A stretch of 54,984 nt of DNA from Reyranella soli (GTDB lineage Bacteria > Pseudomonadota > Alphaproteobacteria > Reyranellales > Reyranellaceae): NCBI RefSeq assembly GCF_007992495.1, contig NZ_BKAJ01000099.1, forward strand, positions 1 to 54,984, read 5' to 3'. A model generated the notes under the pieces. The model worked only from the letters and a program-made list of their open reading frames with translations, searched no databases and was not told the origin of the DNA. Each line of letters begins with the position of its first letter. Position 1 is the first letter of the stretch. The position numbers were made by a program, and so were the translations under genes. Positions 18,270-25,746 of the stretch are shown here, one piece after another.

Positions 18270-18371
18270 TGGCGCGGCCGGCGGTCAAGAAGACCATCGA
18301 GATCGAGGAGAAGGTCGGCTACTCGCTGCCGCGTTGAGCCAGGAAGGGCGAGCATCGACTGCGGTCCATTC

Positions 18372-18474
18372 GAGGTTTGCGCAGTTCCCGCAGTTTGCGA
18401 CTTGAGAACCATGGATGTGCTCGATGCGCATTTCATGGGAGCTTTTGAGGTTTCCGCAGTTCCCGCAGTTTGCG
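18372..18474. repeat. Two 28-bp direct repeats with internal CGCAGTT motifs
   Basis: Near-identical copies lie at 18372-18399 and 18447-18474. They differ at one position in GAGGTTT(G/C)CGCAGTTCC and then both continue CGCAGTTTGCG. Each copy contains CGCAGTT twice, so the array is a repeat within a repeat. The copies are 75 bp apart (start to start) and sit just downstream of the leftward DUF3987 gene. No CRISPR-like periodicity or cas gene is present. Function unknown. Confidence 0.6.
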
Positions 18475-18482
18475 CTGGCGCC

Positions 18483-19850
18483 CTAAGCCTGGGCCGCCGT
18501 GAGAAGCGGATTGACCTGCCAGCGCAGCGCGGGCCGGCCACCTTGCGGGCGGGAGTTCGCCGCCAGCCGGCGCAGCACGCCGCCCTCCACGAGACGCGCC
18601 AAGACGCGATCGGCTTCTCGGGCGTCGACCGTCTGGCCGAGCGCCGTGCGCCGCACGTCTTCTCGCGACAAGCTGGCGCGGTCGTCGGCGCGCAGCCAAC
18701 GCACGACCCGCCGGGCCCGACATTCCAGGTCCGTTGGCAGGGCGCGCTGCAGGAAGGCGCGGGCGTGCGGCCGGTAGTAGTCGGACCACAGCGACACGGC
18801 GTGCTCCATCGATTCAAGGCCGATGCGACGCGGCGGCTCGTCCGAGTTCGCGGCCGACCACCGCAGCAACGAGAAGGTGCCGGCGAGACACGCCACCGCG
18901 CCGCGCCCTTTTCCCAGCCATGCCGCCTCGGGTTCTTCGGCTTGTCGGATCTCGCGATCGAGCCGCGCCAGGAAGACATCGAAGGCCTCCGCACCCGATC
19001 GATCCACGGACAGAACATGGGGTTTGCTGGAAGTGTCGATCGCCTGCAGCAGCCGCCGCAGCAGAATTAACACCGCCTCATTGCGCAGTGGCTTGCGATC
19101 GGCGAGCGGCCGAAAGGGCGACGGATTTGGCCAAGCATAGAGGAAGCGCGCAGCCAGGCCATCTCCGCCGCGCGGCAAGCTCTGGACCAGGCAATCGGGC
19201 TCCATCGAGCCCAGGATGCTCACTGCGTAGGGGTCGAGGTCGCGGACACTGCGTCCACCGCCGAGCGGCGCCAAACAGCCTGCAGCCCCGTCGCGCCATA
19301 GCAGCATGCCGCGCGGGTTCCTGGCTAGCGTTGCAGCCATCTTTTCAAACCTGGCCTCGCGCAGGACGATCTGTCGCTTCGGCTCACCGCCGTCATCGCT
19401 CGGCTCTCTTTCGAGCATGGCCAACAAGCGACGAACCGACAAAAGCGCCGGCGTCTTGCCTGTCGAGGCCGCGCCGACCACAGCCAGCCGCAGCAGCAAG
19501 GGCTCCGACCAGCCTGGCGCGATGGACAGAAAGACGCGAGGACCACATACGCCGACGATCGCCGCCAGCACCGCCTGCGCCACATAGTCGACGGGCGCGT
19601 CGGCACACCGCGCCGCATCGCTCGACCAGTCGCGCCAAGGCGGCGGCAGCAACTCGAGGGGAAAGGCCGGGACACAGACGCGACGATCGTCGAGAAGATC
19701 GCCCTCGATCTCCGACCAACCGGAAAAGCGTGAGAAATGAGGCGCACCGGCATCCTCGGTGCCCGACGATCGTGCGGCGACAGCACTGACAGCAGAAGCA
19801 TCGGCAGACGCCTCGCTCAGCCCTTTGGTTCGGTGGTCCATGCCTGACAT
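18483..19850 (-). CDS. DUF3987-like P-loop protein
   Basis: A 455-residue protein resembling the DUF3987/YfjI group, which is often found on phages, plasmids and islands. The N-terminal region reads FPLELLPPPWRDWSSDAARC and YVAQAVLAAIVGVCG, typical for the family. A Walker A-like GAASTGKT lies at about residues 126-133. The middle contains LLWRDGAAGCLAPLGG and GSMEPDCLVQ, and the C-terminus a likely winged-helix (SREDVRRTALGQTV...VLARLVEGGVLRRL). A role in DNA handling or mobile-element biology is only inferred from the family's usual context. ATG 19850 is preceded by CCGGAG at short distance; ATG 19841 is an alternative. Confidence 0.7.
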   Translation of the reverse strand: MSGMDHRTKGLSEASADASAVSAVAARSSGTEDAGAPHFSRFSGWSEIEGDLLDDRRVCVPAFPLELLPPPWRDWSSDAARCADAPVDYVAQAVLAAIVGVCGPRVFLSIAPGWSEPLLLRLAVVGAASTGKTPALLSVRRLLAMLEREPSDDGGEPKRQIVLREARFEKMAATLARNPRGMLLWRDGAAGCLAPLGGGRSVRDLDPYAVSILGSMEPDCLVQSLPRGGDGLAARFLYAWPNPSPFRPLADRKPLRNEAVLILLRRLLQAIDTSSKPHVLSVDRSGAEAFDVFLARLDREIRQAEEPEAAWLGKGRGAVACLAGTFSLLRWSAANSDEPPRRIGLESMEHAVSLWSDYYRPHARAFLQRALPTDLECRARRVVRWLRADDRASLSREDVRRTALGQTVDAREADRVLARLVEGGVLRRLAANSRPQGGRPALRWQVNPLLTAAQA

Positions 19851-20050
19851 CGCTCCGGGATATCCATGTTACCGTCGAGAACATAAAAGAACGAACAAAG
19901 AACGTCAAGCACCCAAGTTATTAGAACTTCTGTCACGGTTTCTGCAGCACCAGAACGATTGCGGGTGGCAGCGAGGTCCGGCGGAAATAGGATTCTTGGC
20001 AATGCATCCGCAGAGACGCGTTGCCCTTTTGCCCGGGGTGCCCCTAACGC
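19851..20050. other. Intergenic region without recognised gene
   Basis: Together with the pseudogene remnant to its right, this makes the only gap over 300 bp in the window. No open frame with a good ribosome-binding site, RNA gene or repeat is recognisable in 19851-20050. The sequence is visibly less GC-rich around 19870-19930. It may hold the promoter of the leftward DUF3987 gene and further decayed sequence of the neighbouring remnant. Confidence 0.4.
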
Positions 20051-20363
20051 TTATGCGACGCACCCTTCTGGTGCTGCACATGCACCGGCCAACGAAGCCT
20101 GGCCTCCAAGCTCGCTCACTTCGCGCTGAACTGGCCCGGACCACACGTCGCGAACAGCTCCTCTCTCTAATCCGTCCCTACGAGTGGCGATGATGCCGCC
20201 TTTCGCGACGAGCCAAATGCCCGCGTCGCGGTCACCAACATTGAAAAATGTTCTCACCAGCTCCGGAGGCCTTTGAGGGACCACTTGCAACGCGAGCGGC
20301 AAACTCCAGCTGACGAGGCGTAAGCGTTGGAAAGACCGGTGACTTCCGATCTTCAATCAGCAT
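20051..20363 (-). pseudogene. Remnant of a cyclic-nucleotide-binding domain gene
   Basis: Reading leftward from ATG 20363 gives MLIEDRKSPVFPTLTPRQLE and then GAGENIF before a stop. Removing one base from the A-run at 20244-20248 joins this to NVGDRDAGIWLVAKGG followed by TRRDGLERG. That order (GE-IF-VGDRDA, V-GG, RRDGL) is the beta-roll of cNMP-binding domains, in particular those fused in front of thioredoxin reductase-like flavoproteins. Further on, GPGQFSA can be read only in another frame while EVSELGGQASL returns to the first, so at least two more shifts exist, and a stop follows at 20051. The flavoprotein part is missing. This looks like a decayed gene fragment at the edge of the accessory region. 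Confidence 0.5.
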
Positions 20364-20396
20364 GTCAACGGCTCCTGCACAATCTCAGTTCAACGG

Positions 20397-20693
20397 TCAT
20401 GCCTTGCCTTTGATTTCGAGATCCTCCAGCCGCACCTTGGCGAGTCGCTCTTTGACGCGGCTCACGATCGCATCGAGTGCTCTCTCGTCACTCCCAAGTT
20501 GGAAGCACCCAAGGACAACACCGACCAGCACGCTTTCGCAGAGAAACATGATATCGGAGACTGTTCCGCCGGCTGCGACTTGCTCGTGCACGATCATCGA
20601 AACGATCCGCTTTGCCAGACGGTTGTGCAGTTCCACCGCTGTTTCGTCGTCTCGAAGCGACGATTTATCTCGCGCTTTCTTGTCGATTTTCAT
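20397..20693 (-). CDS. Small hypothetical protein coupled to tetR-1
   Basis: A 98-residue soluble, charged and likely all-helical protein: MKIDKKARDKSSLRDDETAV, a segment AKRIVSMIVHEQ, a mildly hydrophobic FLCESVLVGVVLGCFQL, and a basic C-terminus VKERLAKVRLEDLEIKGKA. Its ATG at 20693 overlaps the TGA of the upstream TetR gene (ATGA), and the Shine-Dalgarno GAGGTG lies within the end of that gene, so translation is coupled. The family is not recognised. A co-repressor or modulator of the TetR protein is a guess from position only. Confidence 0.6.
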   Translation of the reverse strand: MKIDKKARDKSSLRDDETAVELHNRLAKRIVSMIVHEQVAAGGTVSDIMFLCESVLVGVVLGCFQLGSDERALDAIVSRVKERLAKVRLEDLEIKGKA

Positions 20694-21277
20694 GGGCACA
20701 CCTCTGGAGGTGTAGTTTTCGCCTTGGATGCTTCGTCGGGTTTCGAGATTTCCACTGGCTTCGCGAGACTAGCGGTCGCTTGATCGAATGCGTCGATTGA
20801 GCCCAGTGCGCGAGCAAGCACCATTCCGCCTTCCAGGGTCGCCATCACTTGCAACGCCCTGGCCTTCGTTTCAGGGCCACCACCCATCCGCGCGGAAAGA
20901 TCTTCAATGCAGCGGCGGAAGAAGGTCCGTGTCGCTTTCGCGACTTCTGGCGGGAGGCCGCCGGCCTCGGCGCCTAGGACACCGCACAGACACATCCGGC
21001 CATCGCGGTCGAGCGCCGTCCGGAACGCAGACCGGTACATTGCGACCGCGTCCTCTGCGGTCTCGTTTGGCTGATGGACGACTGCGGCTAGAAATCGGTC
21101 TGCATATCGGCTGGCGACAGCTGCAGCCATCGTTGCCTTGGTCGGAAAATGATGGTGTACGCTCGCGCTCTTTATGCCGATCTCGGCTGCGAGCTCTCGG
21201 AAGCTAAAGCCGCCGTATCCCGCGTTGCGGATATGGCTCTCCGCCAAATCCATTAGGCGCTCCGCAGTCTCGTTCAC
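20690..21277 (-). CDS. TetR/AcrR family repressor (TetR-1)
   Basis: A 195-residue one-component regulator. The N-terminal helix-turn-helix spans about residues 20-48 (GFSFRELAAEIGIKSASVHH, then HFPTK), with recognition helix around 36-45. The remaining two-thirds is the helical ligand-binding domain, including a Cys-containing RMCLCGVLGAEAGGLP. It is divergent from the SDR gene across a region holding two CTATCGATAGATAG-type sites, the nearer one 19 bp before its start, so autorepression is likely. Its recognition helix is almost the same as that of the second TetR at 22202-22798, suggesting that both see the same operator. The inducer is unknown. Confidence 0.9.
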   Translation of the reverse strand: MNETAERLMDLAESHIRNAGYGGFSFRELAAEIGIKSASVHHHFPTKATMAAAVASRYADRFLAAVVHQPNETAEDAVAMYRSAFRTALDRDGRMCLCGVLGAEAGGLPPEVAKATRTFFRRCIEDLSARMGGGPETKARALQVMATLEGGMVLARALGSIDAFDQATASLAKPVEISKPDEASKAKTTPPEVCP

Positions 21278-21295
21278 GGCTTCGCACTCCTCTGT

Positions 21296-21360
21296 CTATC
21301 GATAGATAGCCGTTGACAGAGGAGATATCCAGCGTTAAGTGGCGACCTACTGATAGATAG
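21296..21360 (+). promoter_or_regulatory. Promoter flanked by paired operators (tetR-1/SDR)
   Basis: CTATCGATAGATAG lies at 21296-21309 and the variant CTACTGATAGATAG at 21347-21360, exactly 51 bp apart start to start. Between them TTGACA (21313-21318, 3 bp after the first site) is followed after about 16-17 bp by a weak -10 (TTAAGT/TAAGTG near 21335-21341). The same layout recurs at 24352 and 30458. Both sites also lie upstream of the divergent tetR-1. Confidence 0.75.
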
Positions 21361-21375
21361 CCGACGGAGGTCGCC

Positions 21376-22149
21376 ATGAGATTCAAGGACAAGGTCGCGG
21401 TTATCACAGGCGGCGCGTCGGGTATTGGCAAGGAAGTCGCCTCGCGCTTCATCGCCGAAGGCGGTTCGGTCGTCATCAACGGCCGCGACACCGCCAAGCT
21501 AAACGCGGCGGTACGTCAGCTAGACCCGACCGGGAAGCGCGCGGTCTCGTACGCCGGCGACGTAGCACTCCCAAAGACCGGCGAGGCTATTGTGCAGCGG
21601 TCGCTCGACCAATTCGGTCACGTCGATGTGCTGTTTAACAATGCCGGTGTCTTTGCGCCAAAGCCGTTCCTGGAAGTCACCGAAGCCGAATTCGATCGGT
21701 TCCTTGATGGGACGCTCAAGGGTACGTTCTTCACCTCTCAGGCCGCGGCAAAGGCCATGAAGAGTGCCGGTCGCGGCGGCAGCATTGTGCAAACCGGATC
21801 GATGTGGGCACTACAGGCGATTGGTGCGACGCCATCGTCGGCATATTCCGCGGCGAAGGCTGGCGTGCATGCCCTGGTGAAGAACCTCGCGATCGAGCTT
21901 GCACCCGACAGGATCCGTGTGAACGCGATTGCGCCGGCGGTCATCGAAACGCCCATCTACTACACGTTCCTGCCCCCCGAGCAGGTCAAGGCCGCCCTCC
22001 CAACGTTCAATGCGCTCCATCCACTCGGCCGCAACGGCCAAGCGGCGGACGCTGCGGAGGCTCTCTTGTTCCTCGCGTCTGATCAGGCGAGCTTCATCAC
22101 CGGCGTCGTGCTGCCGGTAGATGGCGGTGTCATGGCCGGTCGCCAGTGA
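21376..22149 (+). CDS. Short-chain dehydrogenase/reductase (SDR)
   Basis: A 257-residue classical SDR. The cofactor motif TGGASGIG is at residues 11-18, NNAG at 88-91, the catalytic Ser at about 142 (TGSMW) and the YSAAK active site with Tyr157 and Lys161. NGRD after beta-2 suggests NADP(H) use. The C-terminus ends with the usual GVVLPVDGGVMAG. It would reduce a carbonyl or oxidise an alcohol; the substrate is unknown. It starts 15 bp after the second operator, with CGGAGG upstream, so its transcript is probably repressed by TetR-1 and/or TetR-2. Confidence 0.9.
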   Translation: MRFKDKVAVITGGASGIGKEVASRFIAEGGSVVINGRDTAKLNAAVRQLDPTGKRAVSYAGDVALPKTGEAIVQRSLDQFGHVDVLFNNAGVFAPKPFLEVTEAEFDRFLDGTLKGTFFTSQAAAKAMKSAGRGGSIVQTGSMWALQAIGATPSSAYSAAKAGVHALVKNLAIELAPDRIRVNAIAPAVIETPIYYTFLPPEQVKAALPTFNALHPLGRNGQAADAAEALLFLASDQASFITGVVLPVDGGVMAGRQ

Positions 22150-22201
22150 TCACGGCACTTCGTCTTATCAGTCAGTAAGTCATGCGGGCGGCGGCGTTCT
22201 C

Positions 22202-22798
22202 TCAGGCGCCCGCCGCTCGGCGCGATGTTCCCTTGTGTACACCCCGGACGTGCGCAGAATTGTGCGCGCCACGGCGCGGCACTGGCTTTCGTTGACGGAG
22301 CAAGTCACCGATGGCGCGATCGTACGCTGCAGGATCGCCCAGAGCGTTTGCGACCACTAGGGCGCCGGTAATAGTCGATAACAGTTCCGCCGCCGCACTC
22401 GGCGCTACTCCTTCCGCAACCAGCTTGTCCAGGCACATCTGGAAGAATGCCTTCACTTCCTTCGCTACCTGCGGCGGCAGATCTTGCGAGGCAGCGCCCA
22501 GCACTGTGCAGGGGCACATGCGTCCTTCGGACTGGGCCGTACCCCGAAATGCTCTTGCCCATACTCGGACCGGATCCGGTTCTTTTTGCAATGCCTCATC
22601 GACGAATTTCGACGTCTCTTCGCGCCAGCGGCGAATGACGGCCGCAGCGAGGTCTTCCTTCGTAGGGAAATGATAGTGGACGCTCGAGCTCTTTATGCCG
22701 ACATCCGTTGCGATCTCCCGAAAGCTGAAGCCGCCGAAACCGCCGAGCTGTATGCGCCGTTCAGCAGCATCCAAGATCGCGGTCTTAACGTCATTCAT
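22202..22798 (-). CDS. TetR/AcrR family repressor (TetR-2)
   Basis: A 198-residue TetR regulator paralogous to TetR-1. The HTH lies at about residues 20-48 (GFSFREIATDVGIKSSSVHY, then HFPTK), with only conservative changes in the recognition helix. The ligand domain carries a related Cys motif (RMCPCTVLGAASQDLP), again like TetR-1. The C-terminal tail beyond about residue 170 is unusually basic (KPVPRRGAHNSAHVRG) and may be a frame-altered end. Upstream lie two operator-like sites at 22816-22829 and 22865-22878. It is convergent with the SDR gene and divergent from the ABM-domain gene. Confidence 0.88.
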   Translation of the reverse strand: MNDVKTAILDAAERRIQLGGFGGFSFREIATDVGIKSSSVHYHFPTKEDLAAAVIRRWREETSKFVDEALQKEPDPVRVWARAFRGTAQSEGRMCPCTVLGAASQDLPPQVAKEVKAFFQMCLDKLVAEGVAPSAAAELLSTITGALVVANALGDPAAYDRAIGDLLRQRKPVPRRGAHNSAHVRGVHKGTSRRAAGA

Positions 22799-22815
22799 GG
22801 AATCTCCTTGTCTAC

Positions 22816-22878
22816 CTTCTGATCGATAGTCCTTGCCGCTCGGTACCCCAGCGCGGTATCAAGCCTATCTCTCGATAG
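22816..22878 (-). promoter_or_regulatory. Operator pair upstream of tetR-2
   Basis: Read on the minus strand, CTATCGAGAGATAG (22878-22865, one mismatch to the 14-mer) is followed after 2 bp by TTGATA, then 17 bp, a poor -10 position, and CTATCGATCAGAAG (22829-22816). Site spacing is 49 bp. The layout matches the other three operator pairs, but the second site and the -10 are weaker. It also lies in front of the + strand ABM gene. Confidence 0.6.
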
Positions 22879-22972
22879 AACCGTGGGCAATGCCCACCCT
22901 GTAGCTCGCCAGGTTAGGACGAAGCCTTCCGCTCATGGGGCATTTGCTTTTCGGCAGTGCGAGGTGAATGCG

Positions 22973-23662
22973 ATGTTCTCAGTTATCTTCGAAGTCCATC
23001 CCAAGCCGGAGAAGTTCGACCTCTACCTCGATCTGGCGAAGCGCCTGAGGCCGGCACTTGAGGGAATGGACGGGTTCGTTGACAACGAGCGCTTCGAGAG
23101 CAGTCGTCGGCCTGGCTGGATCTTGTCGCACTCGACCTGGCGCGATGAAAAATCGGTCGTGCGGTGGCGAACGGTGGCTCAGCACCACGACACGCAGCAA
23201 CGCGGCCGGGACGAAGTCTTCCAGGACTACCATCTGCGCGTAGGGGAAATCGTGGCGGATACAGCGCCGCCTCCTGGCAGGTCGATCGTCGAACAACGGT
23301 TGGACGAGACCGAGACCGGCGCTGCCAAGTTCGCGACACTGACCGAGGTTCACCCCAGCTCGAGCGAGGTGCACATAGCGTCCGCTGCAACGTTGCCAGA
23401 GAGCCTGCTGCTTGATCGCCACGCCGGTGACCTGCTCGATTACGATGTCTTTTCCAGCATTTACAATCAGGGAAAGTGTGCCTTTCTGGCATCATGGCGA
23501 GATCGACCGTCAGCCGAACGGTTTAAGCCACGGTTGTTCGCCGGTATCAGCACCCGACATCGCATCGTGCGTGTGGTGCGCGACTACGGCATGTTCGATC
23601 GGCGCGAAAGTCCGCAGTACTATCCTCCGATCGGAAATCGATCTTCCGGTAGCATCACTTGA
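22973..23662 (+). CDS. Tandem ABM (antibiotic biosynthesis monooxygenase) domain protein
   Basis: A 229-residue protein with two ferredoxin-like ABM domains. The first (about 1-95) shows FSVIFEVHPKPEKFDLYLDL, GMDGFVDNERFESSRRPG and SVVRWRTVAQHHDTQQRG. The second (about 125-215) is more divergent, with FATLTEVHP and FLASWRDRPSAERFKP. ABM proteins are cofactor-independent oxygenases of quinone-like or polyketide substrates, or haem-degrading and signalling relatives. The upstream in-frame ATG at 22883 is rejected because GAGGTG stands before ATG 22973. Its start lies downstream of the operator pair at 22816-22878, so it may belong to the same regulon. Confidence 0.75.
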   Translation: MFSVIFEVHPKPEKFDLYLDLAKRLRPALEGMDGFVDNERFESSRRPGWILSHSTWRDEKSVVRWRTVAQHHDTQQRGRDEVFQDYHLRVGEIVADTAPPPGRSIVEQRLDETETGAAKFATLTEVHPSSSEVHIASAATLPESLLLDRHAGDLLDYDVFSSIYNQGKCAFLASWRDRPSAERFKPRLFAGISTRHRIVRVVRDYGMFDRRESPQYYPPIGNRSSGSIT

Positions 23663-23740
23663 CGCGATCGACGTCTCGATAAGGCGTGCCGAGCGCCGAG
23701 TACACTGCCGCTGGCCTCATCGCGATCATTTGATCGTGTT

Positions 23741-24265
23741 TCAGTTCGCTTCGGATGAACGACCAAGGGCTATCCGAAGCTCCGAATAGGCCTGTACCAG
23801 CGCATCACGCGTGAAGGCTCGATTGCGGCCACTCGGGTTAGGAAGAATCCACGCCAAGGCCCCGGCAAAGCCCGCCGCATACGCGCCCCAGTCGAGTCTC
23901 GATTGGCCGGTCATGGCGGACAGAGCTCGCTTGCCGAGAAACGCAACGCAGCGAGGCGCATAACGCCGAATTTTTGCTTCGAACGCGGGCCGAGCGTCTC
24001 TGTATTCCGCTGAAGACACGTCTACCGCGCTCTTGGTCGGTCGACTGACGACGGCGGTGATGCCACAGCCATATCGCAGCAGCCGGCGTTCATCGTGCGG
24101 ACAAAGGCATGTACCGGTGAACCCCGCGAGATGCAGGACCGGCCAGAATCGATTGTTTCTGTTGGAGAAATTATGTCCGTCTGCGGCAGCACTCTCTGCC
24201 GGGTTAAGGCCGCAGAATACGACGTCGAGGTTTCTCGCGAGGATGTCTGATCGGTAGCGAGGCAT
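23741..24265 (-). CDS. mug: G/U mismatch-specific DNA glycosylase, Mug family
   Basis: A 174-residue Mug/TDG-type uracil-DNA glycosylase that removes U or damaged pyrimidines opposite G. The catalytic-site motif FCGLNPAESAAADGHNFSN places the key Asn at residue 21, and RNNRFWPVLHLAGF follows as in the family. The second motif is LPNPSGRNRAF, where NPSGLNRxF is usual; the Leu to Arg change sits in the minor-groove wedge and could alter mismatch preference. The start is ATG 24265. It is divergent from the RND operon, with the operator pair at 24352-24416 between them. Confidence 0.85.
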   Translation of the reverse strand: MPRYRSDILARNLDVVFCGLNPAESAAADGHNFSNRNNRFWPVLHLAGFTGTCLCPHDERRLLRYGCGITAVVSRPTKSAVDVSSAEYRDARPAFEAKIRRYAPRCVAFLGKRALSAMTGQSRLDWGAYAAGFAGALAWILPNPSGRNRAFTRDALVQAYSELRIALGRSSEAN

Positions 24266-24351
24266 GGCACCTCATCATGTCTTAGCCCAGCGGCCTTTGG
24301 GAGATTGCCGGTTGGATTGGCATCCGACAACTCGTTGCCGATGGTACCATT

Positions 24352-24416
24352 CTATCGATAGATAGAGGTTGACGCCCCTTTATTTATCAACCTAGATGGC
24401 ACCTATCGATAGATAG
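24352..24416 (+). promoter_or_regulatory. Promoter flanked by paired operators (RND operon)
   Basis: Two perfect copies of CTATCGATAGATAG lie at 24352-24365 and 24403-24416, 51 bp apart. TTGACG (24369-24374) starts 3 bp after the first, followed by 17-18 bp and CTAGAT/TAGATG (about 24392-24398) as -10. A repressor bound at both sites would cover both ends of the promoter. The efflux operon begins at 24452. Confidence 0.8.
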
Positions 24417-24451
24417 AATCCGTCTTGAATGCCGATTGAGCGAGGGCCGCC

Positions 24452-25738
24452 ATGGACACCACGGATTTCAATACTGACGTCGAGACACTGCCCCCCCTGC
24501 TTACGGGTACATCTGTCGGGTCTGACTCAAGGAAGCCGCCCAGCTTGCCCACGAAAAGGTCCCACACAAAGGCGTTGGCCACGGCTCTCGTTGCACTGGG
24601 ACTCGTCGCGGCTGCTGTTGTTATAGGCCCTCGCCTCATTGGGTCGCCGCCCAGTCCAGTCGCTGCGCGTCCTCTGCCGAGCGTGGCGGTCAGTATGCCG
24701 CTTCAGCGCGATATGAGCTCTCGCCTTCAGTTTCTCGGGCAGTTTTCCGCGGTCGATCGAGTTGAACTTCGCGCCCAAGTTGGCGGCACCCTCACCCAAA
24801 TCACCTTTAAGGACGGCGACATCGTCCACAAAGGCGACCTGTTGTTTGTCATTGATCCGACGCCATACGAAATCAGGCTACGACAGACGACGGCACAGCT
24901 CGCGGCGGCTCGCGCACGCCTCGAACTGGCAAATCAAGAGTTCACTCGCGCCGACTCGTTGAGCCGCACTGGCGTCGGCAGCGTCCAAAACACCGATCAA
25001 CGATCAGCCGAGCGCCGGGCGGCTCAGGCCGCTGTCGACCAAGCCGAGGCGCTCATCCGTGACGCTCAATTTGACCTCGACCATACCCGCATAACCGCAC
25101 CCTTCACAGGACGCATTGGTTCCCACCTTGTATCTGTCGGCAATCTCGTCGCTGGCAGCCGGGCTGGTACGAGCCCCACCACTCTACTTGCGACACTTGT
25201 CTCGTTCGAAACCATCTACCTGGATTTCGACATGAGCGAAGCGGAGTACATGGTGTTCGCTCGAGAACGACAAAAACAGAGCGGCCCACTCGCCAGCAAA
25301 GTGAAAGTGTCGCTGAGCGACGAACAGGAGTTCACGCGTATAGGGACACTCGACTTCGTCGACAATTCACTCGACCGGTCAAGTGGCACAATCCACGCTC
25401 GTGCCACTCTCCCCAATGGAGACTCACTCCTCACGCCAGGTGGCTTCGCGCGCGTGCGCCTTGAGGTCGCGCCGCCGGCGCCTGTTCTGCTGGTACCCGA
25501 CGCGTCCGTGCTGCCTGATCAGTCAAAGCATGTCGTCTTGACCGTGGATTCAAACAACGTCGTGACGCCCAAGCAGGTCGAGCTGGGCGATCTGCGCGAC
25601 GGCCTTCGGGTAATCCGGTGGGGTCTCACTCCCACTGACAAGATCATCATCGACGGCATACCAGCTGTCGCGCCGGGTACAAAGGTATCACCGCGTGATG
25701 GGTCGATACGGTTCGCATCTCAGCAAAGCGAGAAGTGA
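24452..25738 (+). CDS. RND efflux periplasmic adaptor (membrane fusion protein)
   Basis: A 428-residue HlyD/AcrA-type adaptor. A cytoplasmic N-terminus of about 38 residues precedes one membrane helix (LATALVALGLVAAAVVIGP). There is no lipobox. The lipoyl/barrel-sandwich half is seen in VELRAQVGGTLTQITFKDGD and VHKGDLLFVIDPTPYEI. The alpha-hairpin runs through the ARLELANQEFTRADSLS region, and the second half is FDLDHTRITAPFTGRIGSHL. The C-terminal beta-barrel and membrane-proximal domain follow. It links the inner-membrane pump encoded next to an outer-membrane channel not found in this window. It lies 35 bp after the operator pair, and its ribosome-binding site is weak. Confidence 0.9.
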   Translation: MDTTDFNTDVETLPPLLTGTSVGSDSRKPPSLPTKRSHTKALATALVALGLVAAAVVIGPRLIGSPPSPVAARPLPSVAVSMPLQRDMSSRLQFLGQFSAVDRVELRAQVGGTLTQITFKDGDIVHKGDLLFVIDPTPYEIRLRQTTAQLAAARARLELANQEFTRADSLSRTGVGSVQNTDQRSAERRAAQAAVDQAEALIRDAQFDLDHTRITAPFTGRIGSHLVSVGNLVAGSRAGTSPTTLLATLVSFETIYLDFDMSEAEYMVFARERQKQSGPLASKVKVSLSDEQEFTRIGTLDFVDNSLDRSSGTIHARATLPNGDSLLTPGGFARVRLEVAPPAPVLLVPDASVLPDQSKHVVLTVDSNNVVTPKQVELGDLRDGLRVIRWGLTPTDKIIIDGIPAVAPGTKVSPRDGSIRFASQQSEK

Positions 25739-25746
25739 GGCAAGCG

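Noticed and set aside
18372..18474. Direct repeats as a possible CRISPR array
   Set aside because: Only two copies, repeats contain internal repeats, and no cas genes are nearby.
20362..20715. Plus-strand 117-codon frame
   Set aside because: It is antisense to the small gene at 20397-20693, which has ATGA coupling to tetR-1 and protein-like sequence; the + frame has neither.
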